Shown here in pieces: positions 28,637 through 36,580 of a stretch of 64,000 nucleotides of DNA. Source of the stretch: Planctomycetota bacterium (GTDB taxonomy: Bacteria; Planctomycetota; PLA2; JAEUHO01); contig JAJDEN010000046.1 of assembly GCA_029259775.1 (NCBI GenBank), positions 20,241-84,240 on the forward strand. The letters are read 5' to 3'. Position numbers and translations under genes: made by a program. Each line of letters opens with the position of its first letter. The first letter of the stretch is position 1. The notes beneath the pieces are model-generated. The model saw only the letters and a list, made by a program, of their open reading frames with translations, was not told the DNA's origin and ran no database searches.

Positions 28637-30889
28637 CTACTCGCCGTCGATCCACTGCCCGATCACGTCGACGCCCAGCGCGTCGACGTGCGAGCTTCCG
28701 AGACGCGGCATACGCATGGCGTCGAGCCGCTGCATGCGCAGCCAGAGCACGCTGTTCTCCTTCGAGCCGGGTGCCGCGAGAAAGGGCGCTGCCAATCCGA
28801 GGTCACCTTGGCTTGGTGCGACGCCGAAGATGCCGAGGCCGGCGTTGGCTACGCCGTGCCGGAAGTCGAGGTCGCCGGGGGCCGTCCCATTCGCAAGGTG
28901 ACAGACCGCGCAGTTCGTTGCGAGGTAGGCGCGCGCGCGCGCCTGGAGCGTGGCGGCGGTGTCTACGGGATCGGCCCAGGCCTCGTGGGTGCCCGCGTCG
29001 CCGATGTCACTCGTGAACAGTCCGATGTGGTTCCAGGTGCGCAGCTGGTTGTCGGTTGCGTTGGGAAAGACATGGTCGCGGTTGAGCTGGCCCGTGCGCA
29101 CACCCAGCACGCGCCCCGCCGGTTCCGTGTGGCACTGGAGACAGTCGGTGCGGCTCGGGTAGCGCCACGTCTGCTGACGCTGGCCGCCGGGGGCCAGGGC
29201 ATCCGTGATGGTGAACGTCTCCTCGAGCGCGTCGGGGAGCAGCACGGCGTCGGTCTGGGCAGCGTTCCAGCGGTAGGTGTAGCCGGCCCACCCCTGCGCC
29301 TCCCGGATCAGCACGCGGGTCTCGAGACGGCGGCGGGAGCCGGCGTCGCCCACCGTGAGCTCGAGCTCGAAGTGCTTCACAAGGACTGTTCCTGCAGGGA
29401 AGGCCCACGGCGCCGCGGCCGAGAAGGTGATCTGCGCTCCGTCCGGCAGCGCGATCCAGCGCTGCTTCACGGCATCGTCCGACCAGAGCCTCGCGTTCAC
29501 GTCGTAGGCGAGCACACCCGCAGCGGGCGTCAACGCCTGGAGATCGCTGAAGAGGCCCGTCTCGCTGAGCAAACCGGGGAACGGCGGCGGCTGCACGCCA
29601 CCCGGCGCTTCCCGGAAGCGGCGGATGGCGCCACCGAGCGAGACGGCGTAGAGTTCGCCGCGCTCGTCTTCGCCGAAGCTGCAGATCTGGGACAGGGACT
29701 GGATCTGCGTCGAGGCGACGAGCGTTCCATCGTTGTGCGTGAGGCCCCAGATGCGGCCGCTGCCATAGTCGGCGTACACGTACACGCCGCGCAGGCTCGG
29801 CACGTCCTGCCCGCGGTAGACGAAGCCGCCGACCACCGTCGTGCCGGACGAGCGCGGGTAGTCCAGGACCGGATCGAGCAGTCCCGCGGGCACGCCGCCG
29901 GCGGGCACACGGAAGTTCGTGAAGCCCTCGCGGACGCGCCAGCCGTAGTTGCCGCCACGGCGGATGAGGTTCACCTCCTCGCGCGTGCCTTGCCCGACGT
30001 CGCCGAGCAGCAGGTCCCCGGTGCCGCGATCGAAGGAGAAGCGCCACGGGTTGCGCAGGCCGTAGGCCCAGATCTCGTCGAGCACTTGCCCGTCGCCGAC
30101 GAACGGGTTGTCCGGCGGAATGGCGTAGCGCTGCTGCGCCGTGGATCCACGCACGTCGATGCGGAGCATGCTGCCGAGCAGGGTCTGGGTGTTCTGGCCG
30201 TTGCCGATCGGTCCCCAGGGGTCCCCGCCGCTGCCGCCGTCGCCGAAGCCGATGTAGAGCATGCCGTCGGGACCGAACTCGAGGCTGCCCGCGTTGTGGT
30301 TCCAGTCCGGCTGCGCGACGGTGAGGATCTCGTGGAAGGTCGTGGGCGACGCGGTCGGCGCGCCCTGCGCCGGAAACGTGGCCGTGTAGCGCGCGATGAC
30401 CGAGCGGCGCGGATTCGCCGCCGAGTAGTGCACGTAGAAGAAACCGTTCGTGCGGAAGGCAGGATCGAAGCAGAGGCCGAGCAGCCCCTCCTCGTTCGTC
30501 GCACGGCTCACCGGCCCACCCGCTCCCGCGCTCAGATCGAGGAAGACGTCGGCGGCCTGGACCGCGTCGTCCTTCGGGAAGACATGGATCCGCCCGCCCT
30601 GCTCGGCCACGTAGAGCCAGTCGGTACCGTCACGCGCATGCCCCAGGTGCACGGGACGCGAGAAGCTCAGGCCGGAGAACGCGTTCTCGAAAGCGACGGC
30701 CTGCGGCTGGGGGTTGTCGATCGGGAACGCGAGCGCGGCGAGCGCGGGGCGCACATCGAGCCCGAAGGGCAGCGGGGCCGGCACGGGATCCGGCGTGGGC
30801 GCGCCACCGCCGCCTCCGCAGGCCACGAAGACAAGGCCGGCGACGCTGAAGAGGACGGGGGCGAGCAGGGTCAGGATGGAGCGCGGCAT
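28637..30889 (-). CDS. Lipoprotein sugar/sorbosone dehydrogenase-like propeller fused to TIGR03806-type diheme cytochrome c
   Basis: I start the gene at the ATG of MPRSILTLLA, giving a signal with lipobox FVAC (C24); the open frame upstream is arginine-rich and antisense to the neighbouring gene. The N-terminal half (about 60-430) is a PQQ-type glucose/sorbosone dehydrogenase six-bladed propeller, with PDWNHNAGSLEFGPDGMLYI, DEIWAYGLRNPWRF and GGNYGWRVREG. The C-terminal part opens GLFSDLQALTPAAGVLAYDV and carries two haem c motifs, CLQCH (near 581) and CAVCH (near 658), as in TIGR03806/SO2930-type cytochromes. It is likely a periplasmic oxidase/dehydrogenase passing electrons to its own haems; the sugar substrate is unknown. 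Confidence 0.88.
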   Translation of the reverse strand: MPRSILTLLAPVLFSVAGLVFVACGGGGGAPTPDPVPAPLPFGLDVRPALAALAFPIDNPQPQAVAFENAFSGLSFSRPVHLGHARDGTDWLYVAEQGGRIHVFPKDDAVQAADVFLDLSAGAGGPVSRATNEEGLLGLCFDPAFRTNGFFYVHYSAANPRRSVIARYTATFPAQGAPTASPTTFHEILTVAQPDWNHNAGSLEFGPDGMLYIGFGDGGSGGDPWGPIGNGQNTQTLLGSMLRIDVRGSTAQQRYAIPPDNPFVGDGQVLDEIWAYGLRNPWRFSFDRGTGDLLLGDVGQGTREEVNLIRRGGNYGWRVREGFTNFRVPAGGVPAGLLDPVLDYPRSSGTTVVGGFVYRGQDVPSLRGVYVYADYGSGRIWGLTHNDGTLVASTQIQSLSQICSFGEDERGELYAVSLGGAIRRFREAPGGVQPPPFPGLLSETGLFSDLQALTPAAGVLAYDVNARLWSDDAVKQRWIALPDGAQITFSAAAPWAFPAGTVLVKHFELELTVGDAGSRRRLETRVLIREAQGWAGYTYRWNAAQTDAVLLPDALEETFTITDALAPGGQRQQTWRYPSRTDCLQCHTEPAGRVLGVRTGQLNRDHVFPNATDNQLRTWNHIGLFTSDIGDAGTHEAWADPVDTAATLQARARAYLATNCAVCHLANGTAPGDLDFRHGVANAGLGIFGVAPSQGDLGLAAPFLAAPGSKENSVLWLRMQRLDAMRMPRLGSSHVDALGVDVIGQWIDGE

Positions 30890-30986
30890 GTACGTAGGTA
30901 CGTCCTCTGGTCGTGGTGGTCCCGCTCGCAGCCCGCAGCGAGCATACCCCTCGATGGCCCGCGCGCCCGCACCAGCGTCCCGCGGG

Positions 30987-32378
30987 TCAGGGCAGGCGCA
31001 GCAATACGCCCTTGTCGTCCAGCTCGAGCGCGGCGTCGAGCGGCTTGCTGCCGAAGCGCCCGGAGCCCCTGTAGACGGCCGCTTCTTCCGGCCGTACGTA
31101 CGCCGGCAGCGCGCCTTCGGGGTCGACCGAGAAGCGCAGGCGATCCGCCCCGGGCCGTTCGTAGCGCAAGGCCAGGGACCACGGCCCCGGGTCCATCTGC
31201 GCCGCATGGGGTCCCAGGGCTTCGCGCAGCGCGACCTCGTCGGTCGGCAAGAGACCGCGCCGGTGCAGGTCGAGCGCGCGCACCGCGAGGCGCGCGGCCC
31301 GGTGCATGGTGGTCCGTGTGAAGTACCCGCGAATCAGGTGGCGCCACATGTTCAGCTCCACGCGCAGCAGGGGCCCGGCGTCGGACAGCCACCTGTCGGT
31401 CTCCGCGAGCCTCGGGTACGTCAGGGGATCCCGCAGGACGTCGGCGATGCGCGCCTTCAGATCCACCGCGCGCGCTGCTTCTGTCGCGGCATCCCAGCGC
31501 AGGTACAGCTCGTAGTCGATGCGCTCCCCGATGCCGTCGGGGCTGTGCAAGAGTGCCCGGCGAACGGCGCCGATGTCGCCGTCCGCCGCGGCGCGCGCGA
31601 GCGGCAACGTGTAGAGGATGCGCGTCCCTCGGTAGGCAGCGGCCAGGCTCGCCGCCGACATCGGAGGCTCTGCCAGCCAGGCCTCGCGCATGGATGTCGG
31701 AAGCCTGTCGCCGATCGCAAGCGCGAGGTAGGTGTGATCACGCTTGGCTGCGAGGCCGATGTGGTGCATCGCGTCGATCGGACTGCTGAAGGGGCGATGG
31801 GCCCGCTGCAGCCGGTCCAGCGAAGCGAGCCCCGCATCGACATCACCACGGAGCGCCTGCACTTGGAACCAGCTGGCGGCCTCGAGCAACTGCCAGCCGC
31901 CCGGCAACTCGGAGTCGAGCCAATTCGCAAAGCCGCGGGTCTCCGGCCTCCGCTTGGCCAGGGCCTCCCGCAGCCAGCCCAGGCTGGATACGCACAACCG
32001 GCTCTCCGCTAGGATCTCGGCGAGCTCCTCCATGTCCTCACGAGCGCCGTCGTGCGCCTTGCGTAGCTCCTCGGGCGGCTGGACCGCCCCCTCGAGGAAC
32101 CAGCGAACGGGACGGGAGGGATGGAAGTTGACGATGCCAGGGCCTACGCGACGCTCCATCCACGCTCTCGCCCGCGCCTGCACCGCCGGATCCAGCTGGG
32201 GCTCGCGATCGAGCAGGGCCTCGACCGTGGTGCCGCGGCCCTCCGCCTCGTGCCGCGCGATGAGCTCGGTCAGCGATTCGCCGTGACCGATCCTCCGCAG
32301 GGCGACGAGGCCGAAGAGCAGTCCCACCACCAGGAGCAGGACGAGTCCGGTCCAAAGCACGTAGCGGAAACGTCCCAC
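30987..32378 (-). CDS. Membrane-anchored protein of unknown function
   Basis: The 463-residue protein starts with GTG; AAAGGAG lies five to six bases upstream and supports this start. One N-terminal transmembrane helix (YVLWTGLVLLLVVGLLFGLVAL) is followed by a largely alpha-helical extracytoplasmic part rich in Arg, Leu and Glu, with repeated helix pairs (for example LASLDRLQRAHRPFSSPIDAM). I do not recognise a family and see no catalytic motif. It lies in the minus-strand run after the methyltransferase gene and 97 bases ahead of the dehydrogenase/cytochrome gene. Confidence 0.7.
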   Translation of the reverse strand: MGRFRYVLWTGLVLLLVVGLLFGLVALRRIGHGESLTELIARHEAEGRGTTVEALLDREPQLDPAVQARARAWMERRVGPGIVNFHPSRPVRWFLEGAVQPPEELRKAHDGAREDMEELAEILAESRLCVSSLGWLREALAKRRPETRGFANWLDSELPGGWQLLEAASWFQVQALRGDVDAGLASLDRLQRAHRPFSSPIDAMHHIGLAAKRDHTYLALAIGDRLPTSMREAWLAEPPMSAASLAAAYRGTRILYTLPLARAAADGDIGAVRRALLHSPDGIGERIDYELYLRWDAATEAARAVDLKARIADVLRDPLTYPRLAETDRWLSDAGPLLRVELNMWRHLIRGYFTRTTMHRAARLAVRALDLHRRGLLPTDEVALREALGPHAAQMDPGPWSLALRYERPGADRLRFSVDPEGALPAYVRPEEAAVYRGSGRFGSKPLDAALELDDKGVLLRLP

Positions 32379-32435
32379 GCGGCTCCTTTCGGCGCGTTGG
32401 ACGACGCCGACGCCGCTAAGCCTACAGGTGGTTCG

Positions 32436-33143
32436 TCATGCGGGCTTGCGCGCCGTGACGAACGCGGCCGTCTTCTGGTGCATGAAGGTCAGCTCGACGT
32501 CCTCGAACCCGGCGTCTTCGAGCAGACCGGGGAAGTCGTCCGTCCACGTGCTGCTCTTGACGATGTCATAGAGATCTTCGAAGCACGGGATCCAGTGCGG
32601 ACACTCGCGCTTCACCTTGGCGAGCCAGCGCTCGTACTGCACCCGCAGGAGTGCATCGACCTTCGGGTCCGTCGGGTGGGCAAAGTCGTGCAGCAGAAGA
32701 CGACCGCCAGGCGCACACCACGTCGCAAGCAGCTTCGCCACGACGGGTCGATCGGCGTACTTGGGCAGGTAGCACGTGATGATGTGGTCGTACGTCCCGG
32801 ACGGCAATTCGGCATCCTCGACGGCGGAGCGAATCCACGTGGTGCGGTCGTCGAGGCCACGCTCCTTGGAGCGCGCGACGGCGACCGCCTGGTAGTCCTC
32901 TTGCAGGTCCACGCCCGTGAGGTGCACGTCGGGGAAGCGGTCGGTCACGAGGAACGACAGGATGCCCGTGCCGCTCGCGAGGTCGAGCACCTGCTTGGGC
33001 TCGACCATGCGCTGGAGGATCCAACGTTTCCAGTGCGCGTCGCGCCCGAGCGTCGACTCGGCGACGATCGCGTCGTAGTCGTCGGCCGTGCCGCCCAGGA
33101 TCTTCAGTACGGTCGCTTGACCTTCGGTGCGTGCTTCGGCCAT
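32436..33143 (-). CDS. Class I SAM-dependent methyltransferase
   Basis: The 235-residue protein has the Rossmann methyltransferase core: motif I VLDLASGTGILSFL (about 53-66), the acidic loop VHLTGVDLQ, motif for the DAELPSGTYDHIITCYLP region, and LLLHDFAHPTDPK. This arrangement is seen in ubiquinone/menaquinone-type methyltransferases and many small-molecule methyltransferases. The true substrate cannot be read. The start lies 26 bases after the stop of the lysS fusion gene, so it is probably the third gene of a map-lysS-methyltransferase transcript. Confidence 0.85.
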   Translation of the reverse strand: MAEARTEGQATVLKILGGTADDYDAIVAESTLGRDAHWKRWILQRMVEPKQVLDLASGTGILSFLVTDRFPDVHLTGVDLQEDYQAVAVARSKERGLDDRTTWIRSAVEDAELPSGTYDHIITCYLPKYADRPVVAKLLATWCAPGGRLLLHDFAHPTDPKVDALLRVQYERWLAKVKRECPHWIPCFEDLYDIVKSSTWTDDFPGLLEDAGFEDVELTFMHQKTAAFVTARKPA

Positions 33144-33169
33144 GCCCGGATCCTACCGAGGCGGAGGTG

Positions 33170-35437
33170 CTACGCCTCAGCCAAAGGCTCCTGCTGCAGG
33201 GCCTCGATGGCCAGAGCGAAGAAGTCCTCGAGCTCGACGCCCGCTCCGGCGCAGCGCTCGATCAGGTCGCGCTCGACGTTGGCCGCAAACTTCGCGTTGC
33301 GGAAGCGCTTGCGGAGGCTCTTCAGCTTCAGGTCCTTCACGTCCTTGGACGGCAGGACCTGGCAGCAGGCGTGAATCAGGCCCACGACCGCCTCCGCGGC
33401 CGATACGGCATGGTCCATCGCGGAGATGCAGCGGATGCCCGTGGCGTGCAGGCCCTTGTCGTTGTGCGCCGCGATGGCGTGGATGCCGGCCGGATGCACG
33501 CCCTCGCGGCCCAGGATCTCGGCCGTCACGAGGCAATGGCGATCCGCCTCCTTGACCTCGTCGAAGTCGAGGTTGTGCAGCAGGCCGAGCAGGCGCCAGG
33601 CCGCCTCGTTCTTGTCGAGCTTGCGGGCGAGCGCCCCCATCACGATCGAAGCCTGCCCCATCTGCCGACGCAGGCTCTCGCTCTTGACGTGCTCGTCGAA
33701 CAACGCGCGCGCCCGCTCCTCGGTGATGCCGAGGTCCTCGACGTCGTCCGCCGGGTGACCGAGCAGCGTCCGGTTCTCCTCCGACATCGTCTCCGCGCCG
33801 CCGTCTTCCGAAGCGCGGTCTTCACGAGCGTCGTCCGCCGCCGCGTCGGCCTCTGCCTCCACCGGCGAGGGCGGCGTCGCGTCCAGCGTCTCCGTCACGC
33901 CCAGCGGCTTCAGGAGCGGGAACAGCGTCACCTCGCGCAGGTTGTCCTGCCCCGTAAGCAACGCGACCATCCGGTCGACCCCCATGCCCCAGCCCGACAT
34001 GGGCGGCATGCCGTGCTCCATGCAGGTGAGGTACTCCTCGTCGATCGGCAGCGTCTCGTCGTCGCCCCCGGCCCGCGCGTCCATCTGCTGTTCGAAGCGG
34101 GCGCGTTGGTCGAGCGGATCCACGAGCTCGGAGTAGGCATTGATCAGCTCCCAGCCGTTGGCCACCAACTGGTAGCGATCGACGCGGGTCGGATCGTCGT
34201 CGTTCATGCGCGCAAGCGGCGAGAGGTCGATCGGGTGGTCCGTCACGAAGGTGGGGTTCACGAGCGCAGGACGACTGACCTTCTTGTAGAGCTGGTCGAT
34301 GAGGTTGCCCCGGCTCATCTTGTCGATGCCCTCGGCCTCGAGCCGGATGCCCTTCGCCCGGATGGCGGCGCGCACCTCGTCGGCGGTGGCCAGCTCGGCG
34401 TAGTCGATCCCCGAGTCGCGCAGGATGAGCTCGCGCATGGAGATGCGCGGCCACGGCGGATCGAAGTCGATCGTCACCGTCTCGCCCTCGGCGCCGACGA
34501 CCTCGACCTGGCGGCTCACGAGGAGCGTGTCCACGAGGTGCAGCAGCAGCGCCTCGGTGAAGTCCATGTTGTCCTGGTAGTTCCAGTACGCCGCGTACCA
34601 CTCCACCATCGTGAAGTCCTGCAGGTGCGCCGGGCTCATGCCCTCGTTGCGGAAGCAGCGGGCAACCTCGTAGACCCGGTCCATGCCGCCGGCAACGCAC
34701 TGCTTGAGCCATGTCTCCGGCGCGATGCGCATCACGCACTGCATGTCCATGGCGTTGTGGTGCGTGATGAACGGCTTGGCGAGTGCGCCGGTCACCTTGG
34801 TCTGCAGGATGGGCGTATCGACCTCTTCGAAGGCGTGGTCGTCCAGGTAGCGGCGCATCTCCTTGACGAAGCGGCTGCGGAAGCGGAAACGCTCACGCGT
34901 CTCGGGGTTGCTCACGAGATCGAGGTAGCGCGCGCGCTGGCGCGCCTCGACATCGGCCAGGCCGCTCCACTTCTCGGGCAGCGGCAGGAGGGCCTTGCTG
35001 AGGAAGGTCCAGGTGCCCACCCAGACGGACGGCTCGCCCTTCTTGGTGCGGGCCGTGGTGCCCGAGACGCCGATGTGGTCGCCGAGGTCGACGTAGGTCT
35101 GGAACTGCTCGATCGGCTCCTCGCCGATCTCCGACGCATCGAGCACGATCTGGCAGCGGCCGGAGCCGTCCTGCAGGTGGACGAAGAGCAGCTTGCCGAA
35201 GGCCCGCCGCGTCATCACGCGCCCGGCGATCGTCAGAGCCTGGCCCGACTCGACCCCTTCGCCCTGCTGCTCTTCGGCGGCGGCGCGCGCCTCGGCCAGC
35301 GTGTGGCTGCGCTCGAAGCGGTCGGCATAGGGCCGGATGCCGGCGGCGCGGAGCGCTTCGAGCTTCTGCAGGCGGACGCCGCGGATGTCGTTGATGCCCT
35401 GCTCGCGCGAGCCCGCTTCCTGGGGTGCGTCGGCCAT
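33170..35437 (-). CDS. lysS: Lysyl-tRNA synthetase (class II) fused to a C-terminal HD-like domain
   Basis: Residues 1 to about 510 are a class II LysRS: an OB-fold anticodon-binding domain (ALTIAGRVMTRRAFGKLLFVHLQD) and a catalytic core with FRSRFVKEMRRYLDDHAFEEVDTPIL (motif 2 region follows) and GWGMGVDRMVALLTGQ (motif 3). The enzyme charges tRNA-Lys. After an acidic Ala/Asp/Glu linker comes about 200 extra residues resembling an HD phosphohydrolase fold, with GLLHNLDFDEVKEADRH near residue 618 and IHAIAAHNDKG. The HD dyad reads HN, so metal binding may be impaired. Typical LysRS is about 500 residues. The start codon is four bases after the map stop, with GGAG inside the map end. I see no frameshift or stop between the two parts. 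Confidence 0.93.
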   Translation of the reverse strand: MADAPQEAGSREQGINDIRGVRLQKLEALRAAGIRPYADRFERSHTLAEARAAAEEQQGEGVESGQALTIAGRVMTRRAFGKLLFVHLQDGSGRCQIVLDASEIGEEPIEQFQTYVDLGDHIGVSGTTARTKKGEPSVWVGTWTFLSKALLPLPEKWSGLADVEARQRARYLDLVSNPETRERFRFRSRFVKEMRRYLDDHAFEEVDTPILQTKVTGALAKPFITHHNAMDMQCVMRIAPETWLKQCVAGGMDRVYEVARCFRNEGMSPAHLQDFTMVEWYAAYWNYQDNMDFTEALLLHLVDTLLVSRQVEVVGAEGETVTIDFDPPWPRISMRELILRDSGIDYAELATADEVRAAIRAKGIRLEAEGIDKMSRGNLIDQLYKKVSRPALVNPTFVTDHPIDLSPLARMNDDDPTRVDRYQLVANGWELINAYSELVDPLDQRARFEQQMDARAGGDDETLPIDEEYLTCMEHGMPPMSGWGMGVDRMVALLTGQDNLREVTLFPLLKPLGVTETLDATPPSPVEAEADAAADDAREDRASEDGGAETMSEENRTLLGHPADDVEDLGITEERARALFDEHVKSESLRRQMGQASIVMGALARKLDKNEAAWRLLGLLHNLDFDEVKEADRHCLVTAEILGREGVHPAGIHAIAAHNDKGLHATGIRCISAMDHAVSAAEAVVGLIHACCQVLPSKDVKDLKLKSLRKRFRNAKFAANVERDLIERCAGAGVELEDFFALAIEALQQEPLAEA

Positions 35438-35441
35438 GGGG

Positions 35442-36260
35442 TCACTCCACGCTGAGATCGAAGGTGTCGCCCTCGGCGAGCGTCAGGATCTCGACACCGG
35501 TCTCGGTGACCGTGAGGGTGTGCTCGAACTGCGCGGAGAGGGAGTGGTCGATGGTGACGACGGTCCAATGATCGCCGAGGATCTGGCAACGCCAGTCCCC
35601 CATGTTGAGCATCGGCTCCACCGTGAACGTCATGCCCGGCACGAACATCTCCCCCTCGCCGCGGCGTCCCACGTGCGAGATCGTCGGCGGGCCGTGGAAG
35701 ATCTGCCCAATGCCGTGACCTGCGAACTGGCGCACGACCGAGTGGCCGCGCCCTTCCGCGAAGACCTGGATCGCGTGGCCGATGTCGCCGACGTGACCGC
35801 CGGGCTTCACCTGGGCGATGCCGAGGCGCATGCTCTCGTAGGTGTCGTCGACCAGGCGGCGCACTTCGGGCTCCGCGTGGCCCACGATGAACGTGCGCGA
35901 CGTGTCGCCGTGGAAGCCGTCGATGGTCGGCGTGACGTCGACGTTGATGATGTCACCGTCGCGCAGCGTGTGGCGCGCGCTCGGGATGCCGTGGCAGACC
36001 ACGTGGTTGACCGACGTACAGCAATGCTTGGGGAAGGGATGGGCACTGCCGGCGGGATAGCCGAGAGGCGCGCTGATGGCCCCGCGCGCCTCGGTCAGCT
36101 CGTGGACGAGGGCGTCGATGTCCTCGGTCGTGATGCCGGGCTCGATGATCTTCTCGACCTGCTTGAGCAGGCCGGCGGCGAACTTGCCGACGACGCGCAT
36201 CCCCTCCACCTCCGTGGGGGTGAGCGTGACGGGCTGATTGCGGCGGCGGCGGCGTGCCAT
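35442..36260 (-). CDS. map: Methionine aminopeptidase, type I
   Basis: This cytoplasmic enzyme removes N-terminal methionine from new proteins. The 272-residue form starts at the ATG of MARRRRRNQPVTLTP; the open frame continues upstream but without family similarity. The five metal ligands are visible: two Asp in NVDVTPTIDGFHGDTSRTF, His in GHGIGQIFHG, Glu in FTVEPML, and Glu in FEHTLTVTETG. The substrate histidine is in VNHVVCHGIP. The N-terminus is arginine-rich. It is the first gene of a minus-strand group with lysS (four-base gap) and diverges from the mrfA-like helicase gene. Confidence 0.95.
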   Translation of the reverse strand: MARRRRRNQPVTLTPTEVEGMRVVGKFAAGLLKQVEKIIEPGITTEDIDALVHELTEARGAISAPLGYPAGSAHPFPKHCCTSVNHVVCHGIPSARHTLRDGDIINVDVTPTIDGFHGDTSRTFIVGHAEPEVRRLVDDTYESMRLGIAQVKPGGHVGDIGHAIQVFAEGRGHSVVRQFAGHGIGQIFHGPPTISHVGRRGEGEMFVPGMTFTVEPMLNMGDWRCQILGDHWTVVTIDHSLSAQFEHTLTVTETGVEILTLAEGDTFDLSVE

Positions 36261-36580
36261 GGGCTGCTTGGGTCCTGAGAGCTGGGTAGCAACGCCTTCT
36301 ACCACATCCCATTCGCAACCGGCAGGATCGCACCCGTCGCCCGGGCCGCTGCCGCCAGCCATGCCCCTGCTGCGCGCACGAGCCAGCCTCCGAGCCAGCG
36401 AGGAGGCACCAGCGCCCAATATCGCAGCGGTGGGCCCCATGGGACCGACGGTCCCATGGGAGTCTGTACCCCTTCCTATCCTTGGTAGCTCGCCGAATCG
36501 ACCTCTGGACGCCATCCCTGCCTTCGTGCGGGGCTCGGCCCAAGACGCCGGCCGGCGCATCTGACTGGAGAACCTGCGCA
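36261..36580. other. Divergent intergenic region of 320 bases
   Basis: This separates the starts of map (minus) and the mrfA-like gene (plus), so it should hold both promoters. The one clear element is a perfect inverted repeat at 36436-36460. Open frames on both strands run through the region, but their composition is that of G+C-rich shadow sequence. I see no RNA gene. Confidence 0.5.
36436..36460. promoter_or_regulatory. Perfect 11-bp inverted repeat, candidate operator
   Basis: CCCATGGGACC and GGTCCCATGGG are separated by three bases (GAC). Each arm also contains the palindrome CCCATGGG. It lies about 120 bases before the mrfA-like start and about 175 bases before the map start. A dimeric regulator site is plausible; the regulator is unknown. 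Confidence 0.6.

Noticed and set aside
33131..35455. 774-residue open frame antisense to lysS
   Set aside because: It mirrors the synthetase frame, with the usual Arg/His/Leu-rich shadow composition. lysS is certain from its motifs.
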